Below are positions 36,216 to 47,104 of a DNA stretch of 64,000 nt, one piece after another (position 1 is the stretch's first letter; every line of letters begins with the position of its first letter). The notes under the pieces were generated by a model. That model was given only the letters and a program-made list of their open reading frames with translations. It searched no databases and was not told the origin of the DNA. Origin of the DNA: Annona cherimola (Eukaryota; Streptophyta; Magnoliopsida; Magnoliales; Annonaceae); assembly GCA_030490835.1 (NCBI GenBank), contig CM059973.1:59648008-59712007 (forward strand), written 5' to 3'. Both the position numbers and the translations under genes were made by a program.

Positions 36216-37795
36216 TCACTCAAAAAATTTGTCAATTACCAAAGACTTGGTAAATTGAAATTGGGAAATGGGATAGATAGATTGAGTTGGTTTGATGGGA
36301 CGGACATGGGCGGATGAGTAGTAAGATGAGCATGGTGCGGGAGTCGGGTCACGTCGAACTGATCTGGTATCAAATGGATCAAGTTCGGGTATGGGTTGGT
36401 TTTGGTGACGACCCGATGCAAGGTAATAGCGGATTGTACGTATTTCCCGATCGATTCGATCTTGTCGGGAATGCATATTATTGATTGCCGCCAACACTTC
36501 GGTCACAAGACTCGTCATCCGGTCTTCTTGGTGACCAATTTCTTCACGGATGGCAACGATTTCATCTCTAAGATCTTTTAGAGTGACCTCCTCAGATGAG
36601 GTTGGAGGCATCCGTTCTGGTGCAGCGGACCCTTGTGGAGAGTAGGATCCGTGCGAGATGGGTGAAGGAGGCTCTGCTGGAGCGGCCGGTGCCTCGGGAG
36701 GTTGCTCCCCCTCAGCTTGTGCATTATCTTCATGCTCTTCTTCTGGAGCTTCTGGCCTGAGTTCAAGCACATTGATTTTCATCCTCTGGATTAGTGCTTT
36801 GTTGATGGCGTTGGTGGACTTAAGCACTTCAAAAGGCTCGCCTTCAATGTCCACTCCAAAGAATTCGAGGATCTTTGTGATCCAAGTGCCATATGGGAGG
36901 ACTCCTCGTGGGTTGTCCTTTCTAGATGCCAAGGCTTCAAGAAATAATCTTGGGAGGCTCACCTTGACTCTATTGGCTACTTTCCATAAAATCCCAGCTT
37001 CTTGTGGGTTCAATTGATTTCTCCCACCGCCCTTTGGGTAGATGCAGTGGGCAATGAGAAGTCTTAGAACCCGTAACCTGGGTGATAGATCCATGTACCG
37101 AAGAAATTTGATTCCCGGGTGATACTTGTTACTCCGGGTGAGCTGATTGTATATCTGATCCATTGTGAGATCTTCAGGAAAAGGTTCTTCTACATGAGGG
37201 ACTCCAAGTATTTGTCCTAAATGAATCATTGCTCCAGTCTGACTTGGAGTTATCTCGTTTCCAATGTCTATTTCTACTCCTTTGACAAATGTTCCATAAT
37301 ATTCTTCGTCCCATAGATAATAAAATAGTCGGGTAAGATCTGGATAGACTCGTTCATCCTCTTTTAACAATTTGGTCCATCCTTGAAAATCTAATAGGTC
37401 TTCTATGTCGGACCCATAATCTTCCAAAAATTTAAAATCTATGATTTTAGGTATGAATACCTTCCGCTCATAGAAATGTTTGTAAAACCTGCTGTGCTCG
37501 AGCTCGGTTTTGAAGTAGGTCGTGGGCATCTTCAACACTTGGGTTCCGCAGTGCCCCTTCTGCTTGCCCCAGACTGTGTGCTTTGTGAGGTTTGGGCTTG
37601 TTCCTCACGACCCGCAGTGTTGGATGGAGTTTCTTCTTGGAATCGAACTCTTCTGCCTGTGGATGTAGAGGGTTCCTCCCTTGCCCTCTTAGCGGGTGTC
37701 CTAGCTTTCCTAGGAATTCCTTTTTCTGTATGAGATGAAGGTTGTGTGGGAACCCGTTTGGGGTATGGTTTTGATACGGCTTTCTTTGGTGCCAT
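36216..37795 (-). pseudogene. Extra ORF downstream of copia pol (plant-transposon-protein type), frameshifted
   Basis: ATG at 37795. The first 87 residues are basic and low complexity (MAPKKAVSKPYPKRVP). The frame shifts near 37535 and continues to 36216: FYERKVFIPKIIDFKFLEDY, DEEYYGTFVKGVEIDIGNEI, QTGAMIHLGQILGVPHVEEP, RLRVLRLLIAHCIYPKGGG, then an acidic Pro/Ala/Glu-rich linker and a helical C-terminus (LKDLRDEIVAIREEIGHQED). The central part resembles the 'putative plant transposon protein' domain often found in such extra ORFs. SIRE-lineage elements have an ORF at this place, sometimes called env-like; I see no signal peptide or clear membrane segment, so that label is not supported. A relic of the same ORF is in the element at 59336-63780. 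Function is unknown. Confidence 0.8.
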
Positions 37796-38250
37796 TTGGA
37801 GCTTGGAGTTAGAAATTTAGAGCTTTGGGAATCTGAGAGGGAATGACAGTGAGAGAGAAGAGGAGCTGTGAGACAGAGAGACAGAGAGAGAGAAAGAGAG
37901 AGTGAGAGAGGGAGAGAGTGAGAGAGAGGGAGAGAGTTGCCGGAAATGAAGAGGAGAGGGAACGGCAGTTTGCCAGAGACAAGGAAGATCGGAATCGCCG
38001 GAGATAGGAGGAGAGAAAGAAAAAGCGGGAAAATGAGAAGGAAAGAGGAAGGAAAGAGAAGAAGAAGAGATCGGCCGAATGCGAAACGTCGCGCGCGGAG
38101 TCGACTCTGCCCTAGGCGAAGTCGACTTCGGTCCCTCGGAGTCGACTTCGACCATGTGGAGTCGACTTCGCTGTTGAAGCGGAGTCGACTTCACTTTCCC
38201 AAGTCGACTTGGCGGAGTCGACTTGGCTCCCATGGAGTCGACTTGACCCA
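37796..38250 (-). promoter_or_regulatory. pol to extra-ORF interval: GTCGAC cluster plus CT-rich leader
   Basis: On the minus strand, a cluster of about eight GTCGAC or near words (38095-38245) is followed by a long CT-rich tract (37840-37960) just upstream of the extra ORF's ATG at 37795. CT-rich leaders are common in plant 5' UTRs, so this may be an internal promoter and leader. That is an inference; no clear TATA box was seen. Confidence 0.4.
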
Positions 38251-38293
38251 TTGACTTGCCTTTTTCAAATTTCAGTTTCTTGGTTAATTTTTA

Positions 38294-41200
38294 TTAATTT
38301 AGCTCTATCATCCCCATATCATTCCTAATTTTATAGAATGATTCTTTGGCTAATGGTTTGGTAAAGATATCAGCAATTTGGTCCTCAGTTTTCACATATT
38401 CTAAACATACATCATGATTTTCAACATGTTCACGAATAAAATGATGTCTCACATCAATATGCTTGGTTCTTGAATGTAGTACAAGATTTTTAGTCAGACA
38501 AATTGCACTTGTATTATCACATCTAATAGGAATATCAACATAATCAATACCATAATCTTTCAATTGCTGTTTCATCCAAAGCAATTGGGCACAACAACTA
38601 CCGGCGGCTATGTATTCGGCTTCCGCAGTAGATAAAGCCACACTTGTTTATTTTCTTGAGTACCATGAAACTAACATATGTCCAAGGAACTGACAAGTTC
38701 CACTAGTGCTCTTTCTATCTACTTTATATCCGGCAAAATCTGCATCCGAATAGCCGATTAGATTAAAGGTTGTCCCCTTTGGATACCATAGTCCAAGATT
38801 GGCAGTTTTTATCAAATATTTAAAAATTCTTTTTACAGCAAGTAGATATGATTCTTTTGGGCATGCTTGAAATCTAGAGCACATACAAACACTGAATAGA
38901 ATATCGGGTCTAGAAGCAGTTAAATATAACAAGGATCCTATCATGCTTCTATAAAGCTTTTGATCGATACTTTTACCGTTTTCGTCCTTGTCGATCTTGA
39001 TTGTAGAGCTCATTGGAGTGTTTGCCCCTTTGCTATTCTGCATTCTAAATTTCTTGAGCATTTCCTTGACGTACTTGGACTGGTTAAAAAATATCCCTTC
39101 ACTTTGTTGCTTAATTTGCAGTCCAAGGAAGAAATTTAATTCTCCCATCATGCTCATTTCGAATTCGCTCTGCATAATCTTAGAAAATTCTTGACAAAGA
39201 TTTTCGTCAGTAGCACCGAAAATTATGTCATCTAAATAAATCTGTACAATTAAAATATCTTTGTTTTTGTATTTGATGAACAAAGTAGTATCTACTTTCC
39301 CTCTTAGAAACTCATGGTCAATCAAAAATTTGTTCAACCTTTCATACCAAGCTCTTGGAGCTTGCTTTAATCCATATAGCGCTTTGGTCAATTTATAAAC
39401 ATACTTTGATTGATTCGTTTCTACAAAACCAGGGGGTTGTTCAACATATACTTCTTCATTCAAATAGCCATTCAAAAATGCGCTTTTTACATCCATTTGG
39501 AACAATTTGAAATTCATATAAGAAGCGAATGCTAGTAGAATACGTATGGCTTCTAATCTAGCCACGGGTGCATATGATTCTTCAAAATCGATTCCTTCTT
39601 CTTGAGAATACCCTTTGGCTACTAATCTGGCCTTATTTCTAATCACAAGTCCGCTTTCATCTAATTTGTTCCTAAATACCCATTTGGTACCAATGATAGT
39701 GTGATTATTTGGTCGAGGAACTAAATGTCATACATTATTCCTTTCGAATTGGTTTAGCTCTTCTTGCATTGCAATAACCCAATTTTCATCATTGAGAGCT
39801 TGTTCAATGGTATTTGGTTCAATTTTAGATACAAAGGCATATTGACCATAAACGTTTTGTTTTGATCTTCTAGTTTTCACTCCTTCATATACATTTCCAA
39901 TAACTTGCTCAATTGGATGGGCATTTTTGAACTTTAAATCAGTTGGAGGTTTGTAAGAATCATTACCTTCACTTACCTCTTCCTCCATGAGATTTTCTGG
40001 CTTGAGCTCGAGTTCCTTTGGTTGTTCTTTGCCTTTTGTCTCATCTGCATCACTTAGTTTATCCTCCTTTCTCGGAGTTTGGTTAATTTCATCGAATACA
40101 ACGTGTATGGATTCTTCAACAACTTGGTTTCGTTTATTGAAAACTCTATATGCTTTGCTATTTGATGAATATCCAAGGAATATGGCCTCATCGCTTTTAG
40201 CATCTAACTTTCCCAAGTTAGTTTTTCCATTGTTCAAAACATAACATGTACATCCAAAAGCATGAAAATAAGAAATATTTGGTTTTCTTCCTTTCCATAG
40301 TTCATATGGGGTCTTTTTCAAGATTGCTCGAATGGTGACACGGTTCAATACATGACAAGCTGTACTCACAGCTTCATCCCAAAATTTCTTGGATAGATTG
40401 CTCTCATTTAGCATAGTTCTAGTCATCTCTTGTATAGTTCTATTTTTCCTTTCTACTACTCCATTTTGTTGTGGAGTTCTTGGTGCAGAAAATCTGTGGT
40501 GAATTCCTTTTTCATTGCAAAATTCCATGAATCGTTTGTTTTCGAATTCGCCACCATGATCGCTTCTTATGGTCACAATAATACTTCGTTTTTCATTTTG
40601 CACCAAATTTACAAAAGTTGCAAACATAGAGAAGACTTCGTCTTTACTAGCTAAGAGAATTATCCATGTGAATCTTGAAAAATCATCAACTATGACAAAT
40701 ACATATTTCTTTCCACCAATGGTTAGAATGTCGGATGGCCCGTATAGATCCATGTGTAGCAATTTAAGTGGCTTAGTGGTGGAAATTTCCTTTTTGGTAG
40801 AGAAAGGCATCTTGGGTTGTTTTGATAATTGACATGCCTTACAAATCTTGTCCTTGTCATATTTCAATCTTGGTAATCCTTCTACCAAACTCTTTTTCCA
40901 TAGGGTCTTTATATTTCCCATGTTTATGTGTCCAAGCCTTTTATGCCAAACCCATGGATCATTATCAATGGCCATTAGACATTGACCATTTAATTCATCA
41001 AGTGAAACCAAATATACATTTCCATGTCTTTTACCACTAAACATGATATGTTCTCCATCAAATACATTACATATAGATGATTCAAACACAACTTTGTATC
41101 CTTTATCACATAATTGGCTAATGCTCATTAAATTGTGTTTGAGTCCTTCAACAAACAAAACATCTTCCATGCATGCATTTGAAATACTATGTATATTTCC

Positions 41201-41698
41201 TTTACCTTTGATTTTACCTTTTTCATTATTGCCAAAGGCAACCATTCCATCGTTGCAAGGCTTAAGTTTATGAAATAAACTTCTTTCACCGGTCATATGC
41301 CTTGAGCAACCGCTATCCATGAACCATTCATTATTTGCCTTTGCCTTAAAACATGTCTCTTCATTACTTGTGCATTTTGTTGAGGTAGTTTGTTCTTCTT
41401 GCTCGATTTGTGCCATGCAGCAAATTCTTGCACATTCTTCCGCCTCCATTTCGTCGGTTGAGGAGCTACTCGTTGAAGATTCCTCGTCATTCACGTACAT
41501 GCCTCTTCCTTTGTATCTTTGGAATCTTTTGTTGTCCCCTCGATCTTTTCTTTGTTCTTTTGCCTTGCTTTCTTCGGGAGTTGGACATTGAGCTTGTATA
41601 TGTCCCGAACCGCCGCATCGGTAGCATTTGGTTGGATCTTTCTTCTTCTCTCTAGAAGTTCTTTCCTTGAAACTTCTGAAATTTTTGCCTTTCCTCAC
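38294..41698 (-). pseudogene. Copia pol (protease, integrase, RT, RNase H) with two premature stops
   Basis: Numbering from 41698. Zinc knuckle CYRCGGSGHIQAQC (residues 25-38); protease FMDSGCSRHM (126-135, Asp128); pre-integrase WHKRLGHIN; integrase HHCC (His252, His256, Cys286, Cys289) and catalytic D317, D380, E416, with 35 residues between the last two. RT follows from about 39700: [57 protein letters not shown], and [10 protein letters not shown] with the catalytic Asp pair. RNase [20 protein letters not shown] and IRCDNTSAICLTKN. Stops are TGA at 39728-39730 (probably Trp originally) and TAA at 38648-38650 (probably Gln). The frame is otherwise continuous. The ORF would copy and insert the element's cDNA, but not from this copy. 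Confidence 0.95.
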
Positions 41699-42459
41699 AA
41701 ATTTTCTGAAACGTTTTGTGAGTAGAGCAATCTCGTCGTCATTTTGAGAAGAAGAATGTCTTCCGTGTCTTGTGCGGCTTTCAAGGCAATTGCTCTTTTG
41801 CCCCTGTGTTGATCTTCATTTCTTCTCTTGATTAGCTCATGTGACATGAGTGAGCTAATTAAGTTTTCAAGCTTTAGTGTGTTAAGGTCCTTGGCTTCTT
41901 CTATCGCAGTGATCTTTGGAGTCCATAATTCGGGTAGAGCTCTCAAAATCTTCATAACCTGCTCGGATTCAGATATAGCCTTTTCAAGACCTTTTAAAGC
42001 ATTAGTAATTTTTGAGAATCCAGCAAACATTTCAGAAATATTTTCTGTTTCTAGCATTCTAAAATTTTCTAGTTCTCCAATCAGAATATTTCTTCTCGTC
42101 CCTTGGACTTGAGAAGTTCCTTCATAGATAGAGGTTAGCGTATCCTATATCTCTTTGGCGGTCAAGCAAGAGGATACTCTATCATATTCAGAAGCAGTAA
42201 GAGCACAAAATAAAGAGTTCATAGCTTTGGCGTTGCTCTTTACAATTCTTACTTCCTCATCGGTCCATTTGGAAGCTCTTTCATCGGTAGGCAAGATTAC
42301 TCCATCTTGGATAGCAATCCAAGAATCCATGTTGGTAGCCATGATGAGTTGCTTCATACGAAGCTTCCAATATTCAAAATTGTTCCTATCAAACAACGGT
42401 GGCCTTGTAAAGGATTGGCCTTCAGTAAATGCGGGAACCGAAGTAGATTGCGATGCCAT
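41699..42459 (-). pseudogene. Copia gag (N-terminal part)
   Basis: ATG at 42459, 30 bp downstream of the primer site. MASQSTSVPAFTEGQSF, PPLFDRNNFEYWKLRMKQLI and NSLFCALTASEYDRVSSC fit the UBN2-type gag of copia elements, which makes the particle shell. A TAG at 42145-42147 interrupts it after TAKEI (Trp in related proteins). Translation resumes in frame (FRMLETENISEMFAGFSKI, LKALEN-like, LENLISSLMSHELIKRRNED), then a frameshift near 41750 separates it from the zinc-knuckle part that starts the pol frame. Confidence 0.9.
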
Positions 42460-42488
42460 ATTAATAAGATCTCTTTGGTAAACTCAAA

Positions 42489-42505
42489 GACCTGCTCTGA
42501 TACCA
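42489..42505 (-). promoter_or_regulatory. Primer binding site, initiator-Met tRNA
   Basis: The minus strand reads TGGTATCAGAGCAGGTC two bases after the 5' LTR end, the standard tRNA-iMet primer site of plant copia elements. Confidence 0.93.
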
Positions 42506-42507
42506 CT

Positions 42508-44188
42508 TGTTGGTCCCGAGTTGATGGCTAAACCCAAGAGGGGAGGGGTGAATTGGGTTCTTTAAAAAATCTTCTTTCGTAAATCAAAAACTCTTAACCC
42601 TTTGAAAATTTAATCCCCTTTGAAAGCAAATGAAGAGAAAATAAGATAAAGCAGTAACAATAAATAGAACACAAGATTTATAGTAGTTCGGGCAAACCTT
42701 CCCTACTCCACTCTTCCAAGCTCACACTCCGTTGTGACTTGGGTTCCACTATGTATTCCTCGAATACACTTAGAGTCACCGCTCTCTTCTAGATTCCAGC
42801 TCTAGGGGGCATAAACAAACACTTACACAAGTAGGTGATGAGTCTCACTCCAATCACACCCTACTTTGCATACACTTGATCTTAGCTACTCAAGCTAAAT
42901 CAAGATTTATACAACAAGACTTTGAAAAAGAAAAAGCTACACTTTACAATGATGCGTAGACAAGTTTGAGCTCGAGGAAGAATTTAGAAACAGCTTGGAT
43001 GATTCTTGATGAAGCGGCTTGCAACCTGAAGCTCTCTTCTTCCTTAGAATGTATATGGACCACTCAAAAATGGAGAAAAGCAAATAGGATTCCTCTCTAG
43101 CACTTCTTTTCTCTCTTTGGACCTTGTAGAGTATATAGTAGTGTCTTGTAATGTTCTTGTGTGTTTTCACGTTCATTTGAGGATCCTTATATAGAAAGAG
43201 AAGGATTTGAACGTTGTAGAGGTGGTTGGCGCGCAATAAATGAACTCCAACGTTCGAAAATTCGAACGTTATACCCAAGTCGAAGATGGAGTCGACTTGG
43301 CCTGCGACTTGTCTTCCAAGTCGCACCTGGAGTCGACCTCGTGTGCGACTCCAGTTCTTCAGATTTCCAAGTCCGAGTCTTGGGTCGACTTGGCTTTCAG
43401 ACTTCGACTCAAGTCGAACCTGAAGTCGACTTGACTTGCGACTTGGCTCGGGTTTTGCTGAAAACTCTTTGATCTTCATTTAGTCTGCTTCTATCATCCT
43501 TGCCTTTCTTCCTTTGAATCATTTTCATTCTGAAATGATTCTTCATATTTGTAGATCTTGTTTGATCTTTGAAGATCTTGAGCTTTGAAAAATTTTGGAG
43601 ATCTTGGATCCTTGCTTTGATCTTCAAGAAGCTTAATTTGCCCGTTGAGAATGGACTTTGCATTTTATTTGGATTTGATAAAGTCTAAATGGATCCTCGG
43701 AATAAGCTTGAAACTTCAATCTTCAAGTCTGAACTTCTCAAGTCGAAGTTGGAGTCGACCTTGTCTGCGACTTCGCCCAAGTCGCGCCTGGAGTCGACTT
43801 CGCCTGCGACTTCGCCATGTCCGTTTCCACATTTTCAACTCTGGACACTTTTTGACGTTTGAAGTCGATTCTGGAGTCGACTTCGTCTTGAGACTTGGCT
43901 TCCCAAGTCGCACGTGGAGTCGACTTGGCCTGCGACTTCACTTGCTTGTTTTCTATTTTCAATGCTATCCACCTTTTTCCATTCGAAGTCGCTTGTGAAG
44001 TCGACTTAGGTATCGACTTCACCCCAAGTCGAAGTCCAAGTCGACTTGGTAATCGACTTGACTTCTTTGCTTTCCTTAAACACTTGGCAAACTCATTAGT
44101 ACACTTTATATACTCAAATTAGTCTTTGTTTAATCATCAAAACTTATGCTTTGGTCAATTTGTTTTGTTTTGAACATTGTTTCCAACA
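42508..44188 (-). repeat. 5' LTR of the copia element (1,681 bp)
   Basis: Near-identical to 34167-35848 (about ten substitutions and one 1-bp indel by eye). GTCGAC-rich clusters at about 43735-44060 and 43275-43445 lie upstream of the hairpin motif (43228-43255) and the TATA box (43187-43193), that is, in U3. Confidence 0.95.
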
Positions 44189-46020
44189 TTTAAATCATAT
44201 TATATATAACGAGAAAGGCCCAGGGCGCGCCATTTCTTATTTTCCAGCTCATTTTCTCCTTGGCTGGCTTGGATTTTATTTCCCAGAGATTTATGGAGTC
44301 GAGGAAGTTACCCAATTTTCTTCTCAGGGTTTGATATTGAAGAAATTTGTCAGGCGTAACTTAGCTAGCTATAGTTTTGAAGACATGACCGGGCTTCTTA
44401 TCCAGGCTAGTTATTTTGAAGAAATGTTCTTCCGTATGGTTGTCCCCTGCGAGTGGTCGACAAAATCTTCCTCTGTGGGACTGACCCTTGATGAGAAGGA
44501 CTTTGCGTTGTCACTTCAACCAGGTCTCTTGGCTTACAGGGATGGTCCTCATTTTGAAGTTGAGTCATACTATCCTCATAGGTTTGTTCGTTAGTTCCGC
44601 TTTGATCAGGATGTTCCTGCATATCTTCCCCACATCCCAAGATATCAAAGGGAAGTTGGGGTCGGACCTCTTCACTGGCTCGCGTTATGCTCGCGCTTTG
44701 AGGGAGTTAAGTTTTCCTATGAGCTGAAATTTCCTTTGTTTGACTGTGGAGTCCGGGCAACTCAAGATTATGTTCATTGGTATGACATCTGTGCGGTAAA
44801 GGTTGTCGAGCAAGTTGTGCCTAAATCCCGCTTTTGGGCTTTTAAACCCCTTGACTTGACCACCAGCTGGGGTGAACTGGGCTTGGTGATGCCCTTTGAG
44901 ATTAGACGCTTCAAGGAACCAGACGTGGAGGAGACTGAAGCTCGTTGTGTCCAACACATCGATTCTTTCAAGGCTTACCCTGGGATCGTCGGTTGTAACT
45001 TTCACTACACTGACTGGTTTGTAGAAGAAAAAGAGTATATTCATCGCGACATCGAGCCAATCAAGAAGACCTTATGGGAGTTAGCTACTGAAAATGCAGC
45101 TTCTCAAAAGGACCAGAAACCCATGGAGACTTGGAGTATGTTTCTTCTCTCTCTCTTTATGTTTTTATCCTTATCTATCCCCCCCTTTTTCTTTAAAGAA
45201 TACAATGTCAAGCTTCCTGAGGTTGTATATCTGCCAAAGCCAATTTGTCACTTTTGGTTTCCTAATCGTCCCACCAACTCAAGGGCCACAGAGTCACTAA
45301 CAATGCATGACACTCTTAGCAAGAAGTGAAAAGCTCGTAAAATAAGGGACTTGTCTCTGATTGCTAGACTTTCTACTTCTTCTCCGGGGAAAGATTCCTC
45401 CAAGCAAGGAGAAGCTATGAAAAATCTTGAAGTTGATACGATGGAGGATCTTAGTAGAAGACCATGTCCTTAGTGACCCGAGCCTTCTGAGGAAGGGGAG
45501 ATCGTAGCAGAGTTGAATGGTGCTAGGGATGCTTCTAGCAACCATAGATTGGGAAGAGGAGCGCATGCTGAAGCGTCGGGCGGTTCTCCTACATTACCAG
45601 CTTCCAGCGATCATGTCTTAAGTGACATCTTGGGTTTCCATATGGATCTAAATATGGATCAAATGAACCAACCCCCGAGGTCATATGACAACGGGCCCAT
45701 ATTTTCTGATAATGCCTTCATGAGGGATTTTGTGGGGGTCCGGACTCCTGAGGCCTACCCATCTCCGCCATCAATAGCCCAAGATACCCCCGTGAAAACG
45801 ACTCATTCTGATGATAGGACCATAGGTATGCTAGATTACCTTGTCAATTATATCTGTTTATTGCGATTATTCTTATCTTGATCACTTATTTGGCAGGATT
45901 TGGTTCGAGAGAGGAAATCCACATGGAAGCTCCATGTAATCACCCAGAAGGCGCGCGTACGAATTTTGAAGGTAAACCCCCTCTTTCCTTCTTCTTTTTT
46001 TTCTTCTTTTAATCTCATTA

Positions 46021-46080
46021 TTTTTATTTTATTTTATTTTATTTTATTTTATTTTATTTTATTTTATTTTATTTTATTTT
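46021..46080 (+). repeat. (TTTTA)n microsatellite, about 12 units
   Basis: A pure pentanucleotide run inside the proposed PMD intron 45972-46091. Confidence 0.95.
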
Positions 46081-47104
46081 TGTTTTGACAGCCGCCTTAG
46101 TTGTTGAAGTATCTGATGTCGATGCTCATGGTGGGGAGAATTCGACACCGATAGAACCGTTGCCCGTTTCTCCTACGTCACCAAGTATTTGTATTTCGGC
46201 TTTTCGCCTAGTTAATTTGTTGTTCTGACATCATGACTTGTACTTTTCAACCTTAGGATCTGGTCACTTAGGTGGTCCTCACTTTAGTTCAACTGGTCCT
46301 AGTACTGGTGCGAGCTCGAGTGAGGCTCGTCAGCTTCCTGATGTCAAAGACCGCTTCTTGGATCCTTTGCATCATTTCTTTTCAACTTTTAAAGTGATCG
46401 GGGCAGAGCGGTTAGAGCAGTGGGATCTCAAGCATCTAAGGCGTGCAATAGCACAATTCAAGGGATGCATCGTTTCTTCTTTGAGGGACATGGATTCTCC
46501 TGATGATGTCACCGAAGCGTTGGATATTTGTGAAGACTTTTCGATGGTCTTGGATAGGCTCCAACTTTGCATTTCTAGTTTTGATGACATCATACTCGCA
46601 TTGGAGAAGTTGTGTGCCCAGTGGCGAGAACTCGAGGCTGCTGCACAACCCTTGGTTTCTGCAGAAGATCTAGCGTCCGCAGAAGCCGACCTTACCAAAT
46701 GTAGAGATAGTCTTGCTCAACTTAAGGAACGTAACTTCTAAGTCGCAAAGGAGGTGGAAGGTAAAAAGATGATTGCCGAGGAGATTTGAACGTCCATAGC
46801 GGCCAAACAGGCTGAGGTTCGTCGCATTGTCATATCTATCTTCGTGGATAGAAGTAAACTAAATTCATTGACTTCTACCTCCAACGAACTTCAAGCCGAA
46901 GTTGACCTCTACAAAGTGAGTATTGGTTCAGAGAGTCGGGATATTTCTACTATGGAGGCTAAGGTCAATGAGTTGTGGGCATATACAGTTCCTCTTGCTG
47001 ATGTAGTGAACTTTATTCGAGTTTTGAAGGAGTCCCTTCATTCTACAAGAGAGACTATGGAGACTCTCTTGCAAAATTTTGATGTATGACTCCCTTTGTA
47101 ACTT

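Larger units (their letters stand above)
34167..44188 (-). mobile_element. SIRE/Maximus-type Ty1/copia retrotransposon, 10,022 bp, nearly complete
   Basis: Two LTRs in direct orientation (34167-35848 and 42508-44188) differ at about a dozen positions by eye, which implies a recent insertion. TTTAA is duplicated at 34162-34166 and 44189-44193. The element is on the minus strand: 5' LTR at the right, tRNA-iMet primer site, gag, pol (protease, integrase, RT, RNase H: copia order), an extra ORF, polypurine tract, 3' LTR. It interrupts the PMD ORF. Despite the young LTRs, gag and pol carry stops and a frameshift, so it was probably mobilised by proteins from another copy. Confidence 0.96.
32781..47089 (+). 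pseudogene. Plant mobile domain (PMD) ORF of the composite, split by a copia insertion
   Basis: Pieces: 32781-34166 and 44189-47089. The start ATG follows an acceptor-like TTTTGCAG. The N-terminus is basic and Lys/Ser-rich (PSLLKKRKAVAYARGESKRQ). The PMD-like core is at about 33500-34160: NQWGQHLVFRYEAML, EGFWKDNNIINAFVSFW, FKFGEMSITLWDLKGICGLP, then FALAPRILCDIYKG. After the insertion it resumes in the same frame (44194 on: ISYFPAHFLLGWLGFYFP). GT-AG introns can be proposed at 45826-45896, 45972-46091 and 46185-46256. The tail (46257-47089) is hydrophilic and heptad-like, probably a coiled coil, with stops at about 46739 and 46786. Frameshifts at 33100-33410 and stops near 44595, 45327 and 45471 show it is dead. 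PMD ORFs are known in antisense position in Tat-type retrotransposons; this one converges on the integrase, 15 bp away. Confidence 0.78.

Noticed and set aside
36658..37017. 119-residue plus-strand ORF
   Set aside because: Shadow of the extra ORF on the other strand (Gly/Ala/Ser-rich antisense of the Pro/Ala/Glu linker).
36216..37795. Calling the extra ORF an envelope gene
   Set aside because: Position alone suggests it; no signal peptide, membrane span or cleavage site is visible.
37817..38251. 144-residue minus-strand ORF between pol and the extra ORF
   Set aside because: It is a translation of the GTCGAC cluster and the CT-rich tract (SSSLSLSF...); better explained as leader DNA.
44407..44640. 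Minus-strand 77-residue ORF
   Set aside because: Antisense shadow of the PMD ORF.
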